In this document: piece by piece, positions 1 to 6,446 of the stretch | Layout of the letters: each line of letters begins with the position of its first letter | Numbering within the stretch: position 1 is the stretch's first letter | NCBI GenBank assembly: GCA_009776345.1 | Contig: WRLS01000014.1 | Location: forward strand, 1 to 21,250 | Direction: 5' to 3' | DNA from: Oscillospiraceae bacterium | GTDB lineage: Bacteria; Bacillota; Clostridia; Oscillospirales; Ruminococcaceae | DNA: 21,250 nt | Translations under genes and position numbers: made by a program | The notes under the pieces: model-generated | What the model saw: only the letters and a program-made list of their open reading frames with translations | What the model was told of the DNA's origin: nothing | Database searches by the model: none

Positions 1-60
1 AGCGGCAAAGTAACCAAAACGCGCCGGGGGACGCCCCCGAACCCCCCGCTCCGACAAATC
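1..60. repeat. Possible end of a dispersed GC-rich repeat
   Basis: The segment has CGGGGG-ACG-CCCCCG (25-39), a 6-bp perfect stem, followed by a C-rich tract, and begins with a CAAAGTAACCAAAA string. Strings of this kind recur between genes in many clostridial genomes and produce spurious low-complexity frames. That is recollection of a general pattern. The element is cut by the window edge, so its extent is unknown. Confidence 0.3.
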
Positions 61-447
61 ACATGGCTTTGTGCCTTTCATCGCGCACGTCATATGCTTT
101 GCCCTATAATCCGCCCAATCGCTCAGCCGAGCCAAGCTCCAGGGCTAGAACGCGAAAAAAGGTATTAGGAATAAAAGATTATCAAATACTTTTTCCGCTG
201 TAATTACGTGCGCGGGCGCTTCCGGTGTCGCTCTTTCCTTTAAGTTTGTGCCTGCTTGCCTTTGTAGATTTGTGCTTTTGAATGATAGAATAAATCTTGT
301 TGTATCTTTACCCTCTTTTTTAAAGAGAGTGGAACGGGTGTTTTTTAATTATGCATTACGAATTGCCTTCACATCCCCGGCAAGCCGAAACTTGGCTAGA
401 AATAAATCCGATTTTAATTTGCCTTTAATTGACTTGCCCCTAGCTGT
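1..447. other. Gene-free left flank
   Basis: I see no convincing gene here. The only open frame of any length (248-451, 67 codons, no ATG start) has no ribosome binding site and no recognisable family. Bases from about 150 on are AT-richer than the coding regions. The first 60 bases contain a GC-rich stem-loop described separately. No tRNA or rRNA fold was noticed. Confidence 0.6.
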
Positions 448-457
448 TTGATATGCT
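429..457 (+). promoter_or_regulatory. Sigma-A promoter of the xpaC-telA operon
   Basis: A -35 TTGACT (429-434) is separated by 17 bp from a -10 TATGCT (452-457). It lies about 40 bp upstream of the chosen start of the XpaC-family gene. It fits the vegetative consensus well and is the only good match before this gene. An inverted repeat overlaps the -10. Confidence 0.6.
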
Positions 458-468
458 TATATCAAACA
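445..468. promoter_or_regulatory. 10-bp inverted repeat over the -10 (candidate operator)
   Basis: TGTTTGATAT (445-454) and ATATCAAACA (459-468) are perfect reverse complements separated by GCTT. The repeat covers the whole -10 hexamer of the xpaC-telA promoter and the expected transcription start near 464. A dimeric repressor bound here would block RNA polymerase. Only half of the repeat would be transcribed, so a 5' RNA hairpin is less likely. No regulator gene is visible nearby. Confidence 0.5.
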
Positions 469-498
469 ATGAAGAGAAAATCAGGGGAGATCACGGCT

Positions 499-1608
499 AT
501 GAAAATTAACAGGCTAAACTACCGCTCGCCTTCTGCGTCGCTGACTATCGCGGTGCTGCAGATTGTGCTGGGCAGCTTCCTCAGCATTATGTTTGTAATA
601 TCCTTTGCGGTAACCCGCTTTTTGGAGGGGCAGGCTTGGTGGAGCGGCAGCTTCTCATCGCTTTTCGCAATGGCGGCGCTGGTTGTGTCCGCGCTTATAC
701 TATGCCAAGGTATCTGGGGCTGTGTGGTTTACGAAAAATACCGCAAGCTTGCGCGGGTTGTTATGGCGCGGTCGGCGGCGGTTACGGTAAAACAGCTTTC
801 GGAGGAGCTTCACCGCACGCCATCCGATGTTTTTTCGGATATCAGCGCTACAATAAACAGCCGTTATTGGAGCGGCTACGGCATCACAGAATCCACGCTG
901 GTTTTAGCGGACGGCAAAAAAAATTCCGGCACGGTTATTTCCGGCCCTGATGTTACGCTGCGCAAAAGCAGCCGCCGTTCACGCGCGGGGTTCGTTTTCT
1001 TTGCGGCGGTATTTGTACCATATATGCTGGTTTTCGGCGGGCCTTCCCTGCGTCCGCAATTTGTTATAGCCGGTGTGCTGGCGGTGCTTGCTTTTGTAAT
1101 CAGTACGGCAATCCTTCCGAAAAAAATTGTGATAAGCCGGCATACGGCCGAACATAAGCCGTATAAACCGGAACCCGTAAAAACCGGCGTAGAGGAAACC
1201 GACAGCCTCCTCACAGACGGGCTTAAGCAAATGGGCGGGCTTATAGAGCTGGAAAAAGATATAGGGGATGAGAAATTAGCCGGGCCGGTAAGCGAGCTGT
1301 TGAGTATCACCCGCCAGATTTTTGACTATGTCAAAAAGCACCCGGATAAGGCAAAGCAAATACGGCAGTTCGTGGGGTATTACCTGCCTACAACAACAAA
1401 GCTTCTGCGCAATTACATGGAGCTTAACCGCCAAGCGGTAAAAGGCGAAAATATAATAGAATCCATGAAGAAGATCGAGGGGATCATGGACGGCATACTG
1501 TTTACATTCCGCCAGCAGCTAAACGATTTATACAGGGACAAGAATATTGATATCGCGGCGGATGTCGCGGTGATGGAAGGCATGATCAACCGGGCGGAAC
1601 CGGAATAG
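499..1608 (+). CDS. XpaC-family membrane protein
   Basis: This 369-residue protein belongs to the XpaC / 5-bromo-4-chloroindolyl phosphate hydrolysis family, whose biochemical role is not established. It shows four likely membrane helices, at about residues 14-38, 52-77, 162-180 and 187-206, in two hairpins. Between them (about 88-137) is a soluble segment with the pattern of a small winged-helix domain (TVKQLSEELHRTPSDVFSDI). The C-terminal 130 residues are the helical, charged XpaC region, ending in several amphipathic helices. I chose the ATG at 499 because AGGGGAG (483-489) precedes it by 9 bp; an in-frame ATG at 448 lies before the transcription start predicted from the promoter. It is followed 17 bp later by telA, an arrangement also known from Bacillus (xpaC-yaaN), so the two products probably act together at the membrane. 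Confidence 0.85.
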   Translation: MKINRLNYRSPSASLTIAVLQIVLGSFLSIMFVISFAVTRFLEGQAWWSGSFSSLFAMAALVVSALILCQGIWGCVVYEKYRKLARVVMARSAAVTVKQLSEELHRTPSDVFSDISATINSRYWSGYGITESTLVLADGKKNSGTVISGPDVTLRKSSRRSRAGFVFFAAVFVPYMLVFGGPSLRPQFVIAGVLAVLAFVISTAILPKKIVISRHTAEHKPYKPEPVKTGVEETDSLLTDGLKQMGGLIELEKDIGDEKLAGPVSELLSITRQIFDYVKKHPDKAKQIRQFVGYYLPTTTKLLRNYMELNRQAVKGENIIESMKKIEGIMDGILFTFRQQLNDLYRDKNIDIAADVAVMEGMINRAEPE

Positions 1609-1625
1609 AAAGGGAGATTTTTGAT

Positions 1626-2807
1626 ATGAACACAAATGAAAGCGCGGTCCCAAAGCTTACGCTCGATGATTTTTCCGAGGTAGAGGCGCTCGCCGCGCCT
1701 GTCCTGACTTTATCGGAGGAAAGCGAAGAAAGCGCCGCTTCCGCCGCGCCGCGCCCGCTTGATATGGAAGCAAGCCTTAACGAGGAAGAAAAGGCGCAGG
1801 TCCGCAGTTTTATCAGCCAAATAGATATCAGCAACTCTACACAGATGCTTCAATACGGCTCCGGCGCGCAAAAAAAGATGCTGGGCTTTTCGGAAAGCGC
1901 CCTCGCCGGTGTGCGCACAAAAGATATGGACGAGGTCGGTCAAATGGTCGGCAGCCTTGTTTCGCAGCTGCGCGGCTTTAATGCGGATGAGGAAGCCAAA
2001 GGCTTTATGGGCATCTTCAAGAAAAATACAAACAAGCTCCAGCAGTTTAAGATTAAATACGACAGCGTGGAAAAAAACGTGGACAAGATCACCGGCTCGC
2101 TTGAAGGGCATAAGATGGTGCTACTAAAGGACGTTGCAATGCTGGACAGGATGTACGACATGAACCTTGCCTACTACAAAGAGCTTACAATGTATATACT
2201 GGCGGGGCGCGAAAAGCTGACCGATGTTTTGAACACGGAGCTTCCCGCGCTCCAGGACAGGGCGCGTACAACAGGCAAGCCCGAGGACGCCCAGGCGGCA
2301 AACGACCTTGCCGACCGCTGTAACCGTTTTGACAAAAAGCTGCACGACCTTGAACTGACACGCAATATTTGCATCCAAATGGGCCCGCAGATACGGCTTG
2401 TGCAGGCAAACGACAGCGTGATGATCGAGAAAATCCAAAGCTCCATCGCCAACACAATACCTCTTTGGAAAAACCAGATGGTGCTTTCTTTGGGGCTTGC
2501 GCATTCCGCACAGGCGATACGCGCACAAAGGGCGGTCACGGATATCACAAATGACTTGCTCAAAAAGAACGCCGACCTTCTTAAAACCGGCACTGTAGAA
2601 GCCGCAAGGGAATCAGAAAGGGGCATTGTGGATATAGAAACGCTGCGGCATACGAACCAGTCGCTTATCGAAACGCTCGACGAGGTGCTTAGCATCCAGC
2701 AGGACGGCCGCGACAAACGCCGCGCCGCTGAGCATGAGCTTGTGAAGATAGAAACGGAGCTGAAGACAAAGCTGCTCGAGATTCGGGATGTGTCGCGCAC
2801 GGGGTGA
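1626..2807 (+). CDS. TelA/KlaA-family toxic anion resistance protein
   Basis: This 393-residue protein is of the TelA family, named for tellurite resistance, although most members have no proven function. It is rich in charged residues and almost entirely helical, with long coiled-coil-like stretches (about residues 120-215 and 300-390) and no membrane segment, so it should be cytoplasmic. The acidic N-terminus (about 1-60) looks disordered. Family hallmarks seen are the MDEVGQMVGSL region, the central ELTMYILAGREKL helix, and the QIRLVQANDSVMIEKIQSSI/IPLWKNQ block. AGGGAG at 1611-1616 gives a good ribosome binding site. The gene is second in the operon with the XpaC-family gene. No strong plus-strand terminator follows; the hairpin at 2821-2844 has its U-tract on the other strand. 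Confidence 0.9.
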   Translation: MNTNESAVPKLTLDDFSEVEALAAPVLTLSEESEESAASAAPRPLDMEASLNEEEKAQVRSFISQIDISNSTQMLQYGSGAQKKMLGFSESALAGVRTKDMDEVGQMVGSLVSQLRGFNADEEAKGFMGIFKKNTNKLQQFKIKYDSVEKNVDKITGSLEGHKMVLLKDVAMLDRMYDMNLAYYKELTMYILAGREKLTDVLNTELPALQDRARTTGKPEDAQAANDLADRCNRFDKKLHDLELTRNICIQMGPQIRLVQANDSVMIEKIQSSIANTIPLWKNQMVLSLGLAHSAQAIRAQRAVTDITNDLLKKNADLLKTGTVEAARESERGIVDIETLRHTNQSLIETLDEVLSIQQDGRDKRRAAEHELVKIETELKTKLLEIRDVSRTG

Positions 2808-2811
2808 TTGC

Positions 2812-2844
2812 TAAAAACAAACGCCGCTGTATACACAGCGGCGT
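2812..2844 (-). terminator. Intrinsic terminator of the rplA operon
   Basis: A perfect 10-bp stem, ACGCCGCTGT / ACAGCGGCGT with a 4-nt loop, sits at 2821-2844 between the convergent telA and rplA genes. On the minus strand it is followed by TTTGTTTTTAG (2810-2820), so it should stop rplA transcription. On the plus strand it may slow polymerase after telA but lacks a U-tract. Confidence 0.8.
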
Positions 2845-2858
2845 TATCGTGTAAAATA

Positions 2859-3563
2859 CTATGCCGGGACAAACCTGCCGGGGTTGATCTTAACGCCCGG
2901 GCCCATTGTGGTGGCAACCACGCAGCTGCGGACATACTGTCCCTTTGAGGCGGCGGGTTTTGCTTTTACAATAGCGTCCATCAGCGCGTCCAGGTTTTCC
3001 TGCAATTTATCTGTGCCGAATGAAACCTTGCCGATCGGGCAGTGGATGATATTGGTTTTGTCAAGGCGGTATTCGATCTTGCCTGCCTTTGCCTCGGTCA
3101 CCGCCCTGCCGACTTCGGCGGCGGGTACGACTGTGCCTGCCTTGGGGTTAGGCATAAGCCCGCGGGGGCCAAGCACCCTGCCAAGGCGGCCGACTATACC
3201 CATCATGTCCTGGGACGCGATAACAACATCGAAATCCAGCCAGCCCTCGGTCTGGATTTTTTGCATCATATCCTCTGCGCCTACAAATTCCGCGCCGGCC
3301 TCTTTTGCAAGGTCTGCGGCCTCGTTGCGGGCAAACGCCAGCACGCGCACGGATTTGCCCGTGCCGTTAGGCAAAATAACCGCGCCGCGCACCTGCTGGT
3401 CGGCGTGGCGGGAATCCACGCCCAAGCGGACATGAAGCTCCACGGTTTCGTCAAACTTTGCCTTGGCGGTTTTTTGGCAGATATCCAATGCCTCTGCGGC
3501 TGTATGGAGCGCGTGCTTTTCAAATGTCTTTGCGCTCTCCTGATATTTTTTGCCGTATCTCAT
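2859..3563 (-). CDS. rplA: 50S ribosomal protein L1
   Basis: Ribosomal protein L1, which binds 23S rRNA to form the mobile L1 stalk that helps release deacylated tRNA and can repress its own operon. At 234 residues it is full length. The family signature is clear: the LGRVLGPRGLMPNPKAGTV region (about residues 132-150), followed by the KIEYRLDKTNIIHCPIGKVSF block. The start codon overlaps the rplK stop (TAATG at 3561-3565), indicating translational coupling, and GGAGGT lies about 9 bases upstream. It is the last gene of its operon: a terminator follows and convergent telA lies beyond. In many Firmicutes rplJ-rplL would come next, but here they are absent. Confidence 0.98.
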   Translation of the reverse strand: MRYGKKYQESAKTFEKHALHTAAEALDICQKTAKAKFDETVELHVRLGVDSRHADQQVRGAVILPNGTGKSVRVLAFARNEAADLAKEAGAEFVGAEDMMQKIQTEGWLDFDVVIASQDMMGIVGRLGRVLGPRGLMPNPKAGTVVPAAEVGRAVTEAKAGKIEYRLDKTNIIHCPIGKVSFGTDKLQENLDALMDAIVKAKPAASKGQYVRSCVVATTMGPGVKINPGRFVPA

Positions 3564-3988
3564 TACTGTGCAACCTCCAATCCCATAGACCTAGCGGTAC
3601 CGGCGATCATGCGCATGGCGCTCTCGATATTGGCGGCGTTAAGATCGGCCATTTTCTGCTCCGCGATCTGCCTTACCTGCTCCATGCTCACCTTGCCTAC
3701 TTTATCCTTGTTAGGTACACCGGACGCTTTTTCCAGCCCGGCGGCTTTTTTAAGCAGCACTGCGGCGGGGGGCGTTTTCGTGATAAAGCTGAAGGTACGG
3801 TCCGCGTATACGGTGATGACTACGGGGATGATAAGCCCCATGTCATTTTTTGTGCGCTCGTTAAAGTCTTTGGTAAACGCCATGATGTTTACCCCATGCT
3901 GACCCAGCGCCGGACCGACCGGGGGCGCGGGTGTTGCTTTCCCCGCGGGTATTTGCAGTTTTATATAGCCTATTACTTTTTGTGCCAT
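3563..3988 (-). CDS. rplK: 50S ribosomal protein L11
   Basis: Ribosomal protein L11, which binds the GTPase-associated centre of 23S rRNA and is needed for elongation-factor stimulation and the stringent response. The 141 residues match the usual length. Seen are the N-terminal IKLQIPAGKATPAPPVGPAL stretch with the conserved proline-rich loop, the GVNIMAFTKDFN helix, and the C-terminal rRNA-binding domain ending MRMIAGTARSMGL. AAAGGGAG lies a few bases before the ATG. It follows nusG by 23 bp and its stop overlaps the rplA start by one base. Confidence 0.98.
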   Translation of the reverse strand: MAQKVIGYIKLQIPAGKATPAPPVGPALGQHGVNIMAFTKDFNERTKNDMGLIIPVVITVYADRTFSFITKTPPAAVLLKKAAGLEKASGVPNKDKVGKVSMEQVRQIAEQKMADLNAANIESAMRMIAGTARSMGLEVAQ

Positions 3989-4011
3989 TTATATCTCCCT
4001 TTACAAGTCGT

Positions 4012-4533
4012 TTATCTGCTGAGTGTTTCTACCTGGTCCAGCGCAAGCTCTACCAAAACGTCCTTGCCCATCATGGATACCATGACCCTGACAATGTCGT
4101 TTTCCGGCTCAATGGAATCTGCCACCCCGATAAAGCCGTCCAGATAGCCGTCTACAACCTTGAGGGAGTCGCCCACTTCAAAGTTAACGACGATCTCGCG
4201 CTTTTCTACGCCAAGCTTGGAAACCTCCGCGTCAGTGAGCGGCACCGGCTTGGAGCCCGGCCCGACAAAGCCCGTTACGCCGCGTATATTGCGCACGACA
4301 TACCAGCTTTCGTCGGTCATTTCCATTTTCACCATGACATAACCGGGGAAAACCTTGCGCTCTACTTCTTTTTTCTTGCTGTCTTTTATTTCCACTACAG
4401 TTTCCGTGGGCACACGGACTTCGGTGATCAGCTCCTGCATCCCGCGGTTTTCCACCGCCTTCTCGATGCTGGACGCAACTTTATTCTCATACCCCGAATA
4501 TGTGTGGATGACATACCATTTCAGATCCGGCAT
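4012..4533 (-). CDS. nusG: Transcription termination/antitermination factor NusG
   Basis: NusG binds the RNA polymerase clamp, modulates pausing and links transcription to translation. The 173 residues carry the NGN domain (about 1-110), with KWYVIHTYSGYENKVA at the N-terminus and FPGYVMVKMEM and GVTGFVG motifs, then a C-terminal KOW domain (about 120-170) with VGDSLKVVDGYLDGFIG. The start is preceded by GGGAG about 10 bases away, and the secE stop is only 6 bp upstream. Order and spacing with secE and rplK are the standard bacterial ones. Confidence 0.98.
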   Translation of the reverse strand: MPDLKWYVIHTYSGYENKVASSIEKAVENRGMQELITEVRVPTETVVEIKDSKKKEVERKVFPGYVMVKMEMTDESWYVVRNIRGVTGFVGPGSKPVPLTDAEVSKLGVEKREIVVNFEVGDSLKVVDGYLDGFIGVADSIEPENDIVRVMVSMMGKDVLVELALDQVETLSR

Positions 4534-4539
4534 ATAGCT

Positions 4540-4758
4540 CTACACTCCCAGGAACAGACGTATCAAGCTGGTAAGCCCTGTGTCGAAAAGACCGATTATT
4601 ATTGCCATAATCGCCATGAACATAAGGACGATGCCGGTGTTGTTAATCGTCTGCTTTTTGGACGGCCAGACGACCCGCTTAAGCTCCCCGCGCATATCCC
4701 GCACGGATTTTTTAAGCTTTGCTATCAGGCCCGGTTTTTCTTTAGCCGCTTGTGCCAA
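4540..4758 (-). CDS. secE: Preprotein translocase subunit SecE
   Basis: SecE is the essential small subunit of the SecYEG channel in the cytoplasmic membrane. The hallmark is the amphipathic segment RGELKRVVWPSKKQTINNT, with the conserved WPSK motif, followed by one membrane helix (IVLMFMAIMAIIIGLF). I prefer the TTG at 4758, giving 72 residues, because AGGCAGGGG sits just upstream and the gene then starts 17 bp after the rpmG stop. A longer TTG start at 4812 (90 residues) would overlap rpmG by 37 bp with no better ribosome site. There is no ATG in the usable part of the frame. Confidence 0.93.
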   Translation of the reverse strand: MAQAAKEKPGLIAKLKKSVRDMRGELKRVVWPSKKQTINNTGIVLMFMAIMAIIIGLFDTGLTSLIRLFLGV

Positions 4759-4775
4759 AACGATCCCCTGCCTTC

Positions 4776-4925
4776 CTACTTTGTTTCCCGGTGAGACGTG
4801 TGCTTCCTGCAAAACTTGCAGTATTTGTTAAGCTCAAGCCTGTCGGGGTCGTTTTTTTTGTTTTTCATCGAATTGTAATTGCGCTGCTTGCACTCCGAGC
4901 AAGCTAGTGTGACCTTTACCCTCAT
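4776..4925 (-). CDS. rpmG: 50S ribosomal protein L33
   Basis: A 49-residue ribosomal protein L33, at the family's normal length. The two pairs CSEC (residues 9-12) and CKFC (36-39) form a zinc ribbon, so this is the cysteine-containing (C+) form; some bacteria carry a second, zinc-free copy used under zinc limitation. An ideal AGGAGGT lies 5 bases before the ATG. It is the first gene of the secE-nusG-rplK-rplA operon, about 105 bases downstream of the predicted transcription start. Confidence 0.95.
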   Translation of the reverse strand: MRVKVTLACSECKQRNYNSMKNKKNDPDRLELNKYCKFCRKHTSHRETK

Positions 4926-5036
4926 ACGGCACCTCCTATTATATTGGTGATTGCCTCCCTCAAAAGGCGGCGCGGGGACTGCGGTTTTGCGGTGTTTGCC
5001 CACGCAAAAAAATAAACCCTTTTTAGAGGTATAAAC

Positions 5037-5065
5037 ACTATAACATATTTTTACAGGCACGTCAA
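5037..5065 (-). promoter_or_regulatory. Promoter of the rpmG-secE-nusG-rplK-rplA operon
   Basis: On the minus strand, -35 TTGACG (5060-5065) and -10 TATAGT (5037-5042) are separated by 17 bp. Both are close to consensus. The predicted leader to the rpmG ATG is about 105 bases; I see no strong terminator or known riboswitch fold in it. Confidence 0.75.
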
Positions 5066-5083
5066 CATAAATTTTTTGCGGTG

Positions 5084-5113
5084 TTGCGGTTATGTGCCGC
5101 AATATGGTATACT
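5084..5113 (+). promoter_or_regulatory. Likely murI promoter
   Basis: -35 TTGCGG (5084-5089) and -10 TATACT (5108-5113), 18 bp apart, lie about 50 bp before the murI ATG. This promoter diverges from the rpmG promoter, with the two -35 elements only about 20 bp apart. Confidence 0.5.
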
Positions 5114-5165
5114 ACACTTGGGCTGTTCGTATAACTTATACTAATCTTACCGATGGGGTGGTCAT

Positions 5166-5984
5166 ATGGACAACAGGCCAATCGGCGTGTTCGACTCCGG
5201 CGTGGGCGGGCTTACCGCAGTGCGGGAGCTGCGCAAAATCCTGCCCGGGGAGGATATCGTGTACTTCGGCGATACCGGGCGCGTGCCATACGGCAGCCGT
5301 TCAAAGCAGACGATTGTAAAATTCGCGGTGCAGAATATGCGCTACCTGCTTACCCATGACGTAAAAGTTATTTTGGCGGCGTGCGGGACTGTCTGCACCA
5401 ATGTCACGGAAAAGGATATCGCGTCCGCCGGTATAGACGCGCCCTATCACGGCATTGTAATGCCGGCGACCCGCGCCGCCTGCGCGCAGAGCCAGGGCGG
5501 CAGGATCGGGGTCATGGCGACAATGGCGGCGATACGCTCGGGCGCGTACGGCAAGGCGCTCAGGACGATACAGCCAAGCGCGCAGCTTATCGGGAATGCC
5601 GCGCCGCTTCTCGTCCCCATTGTGGAAAACGGCATGACAGAGCCGGGCAACCCAATCACGCGGCAGGCTCTTGAGTATTACCTTGCGCCTTTTATCCGCG
5701 AAGAAGTTGATACGCTGATCCTCGGCTGTACACATTACCCGATTTTATACGACATGATAAACGAAGCGCTTGATTACAAGGTCAGCTTGGTAGACGCGGG
5801 GGCCGCCGCCGCGCATGAGCTGAAGGTAATGCTGTGGGAAAACGACCTGCTTGCGGCGCGCGAAAGCGGCTGTGCGCGGTATATTGTAACGGATACCGTC
5901 GATAATTTTGTCGCGGTGGCAAGGAACTTTTTATTCGAGGATATAGAAAGCTCCACTCAATATGTTGATATTGACGACCTGTAA
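5166..5984 (+). CDS. murI: Glutamate racemase
   Basis: Converts L-glutamate to D-glutamate for peptidoglycan in the cytoplasm. The 272 residues are full length. The N-terminal IGVFDSGVGGLT carries the conserved Asp10; the first catalytic cysteine is Cys73 in AACGTVCTN; the second is Cys188 in ILGCTHYP with the adjacent His190. The first motif reads ACGTVC rather than the common ACNTAS, so the usual Asn is replaced, but both cysteines remain. YFGDTGRVPYG is the standard substrate loop. GGGGTGG 6 bases upstream supports the ATG. It is followed 22 bp later by the DUF1934 gene. Confidence 0.95.
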   Translation: MDNRPIGVFDSGVGGLTAVRELRKILPGEDIVYFGDTGRVPYGSRSKQTIVKFAVQNMRYLLTHDVKVILAACGTVCTNVTEKDIASAGIDAPYHGIVMPATRAACAQSQGGRIGVMATMAAIRSGAYGKALRTIQPSAQLIGNAAPLLVPIVENGMTEPGNPITRQALEYYLAPFIREEVDTLILGCTHYPILYDMINEALDYKVSLVDAGAAAAHELKVMLWENDLLAARESGCARYIVTDTVDNFVAVARNFLFEDIESSTQYVDIDDL

Positions 5985-6006
5985 CTTTTTGGGGCGGAAT
6001 GGGAAA

Positions 6007-6429
6007 ATGAAAAAAGAAGCGCTGATAAGCATAAAAGGCATTTATGGCTGTGAAGGCGACTCGCCCGAGGTCATTGAGATGTTCACAACGGGCAGCTATT
6101 TCAAAAAAGGTGAAGCGTACCATATCTGCTACAACGAAAGCGAGGCCACGGGCTACGGGGACTGCCGTACAACGGTAATTGTCGAGGGCGGCACGGTCCG
6201 TGTGGAGCGTACAGGGGGCGCGGGGGTCGGGCTTGTCGTGCAAAAAGGCGTAAGGCACCAGAGCAGGTGCAATATGGGGTACGGCGACATGACAATCGGC
6301 GTGAGCGGCTCGTCGGTCACATCCACGCTGGGCGAGCGCGGCGGCAATGTGTCGTTTAGGTATTCGCTGGATATAAACTCGCTTTTGGCAAGCGAGAATG
6401 AGATGTATATTCATGTATATGAGCAGTAA
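6007..6429 (+). CDS. DUF1934 (YwiB-like) beta-barrel protein
   Basis: A 140-residue protein resembling the DUF1934/YwiB family, a small calycin-like beta-barrel of unknown function. The sequence alternates short beta strands. The middle motif RTTVIVEGGTVRVERTGG and the end NVSFRYSLDINSLLASENEM fit the family. I chose the ATG at 6007, preceded by a purine-rich GGGGCGGAATGGG. An in-frame start at 5962 would overlap murI and add a poorly conserved leader. The neighbour argS starts 17 bp later; YwiB genes also sit next to argS in Bacillus, which supports the call. Confidence 0.85.
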   Translation: MKKEALISIKGIYGCEGDSPEVIEMFTTGSYFKKGEAYHICYNESEATGYGDCRTTVIVEGGTVRVERTGGAGVGLVVQKGVRHQSRCNMGYGDMTIGVSGSSVTSTLGERGGNVSFRYSLDINSLLASENEMYIHVYEQ

Positions 6430-6446
6430 AGGGGCTGTGTAAAGAA

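Noticed and set aside
105..110. A TATAAT match in the left flank
   Set aside because: No acceptable -35 at 16-18 bp and no gene within 380 bp.
2174..2935. A 253-codon frame on the minus strand opposite telA, and similar long shadow frames (3042-3902 +, 5782-6504 -, 876-1310 -)
   Set aside because: They lie opposite or across well-recognised genes, have no ribosome site, and translate to low-complexity or compositionally odd proteins; they follow from GC-rich codon use.
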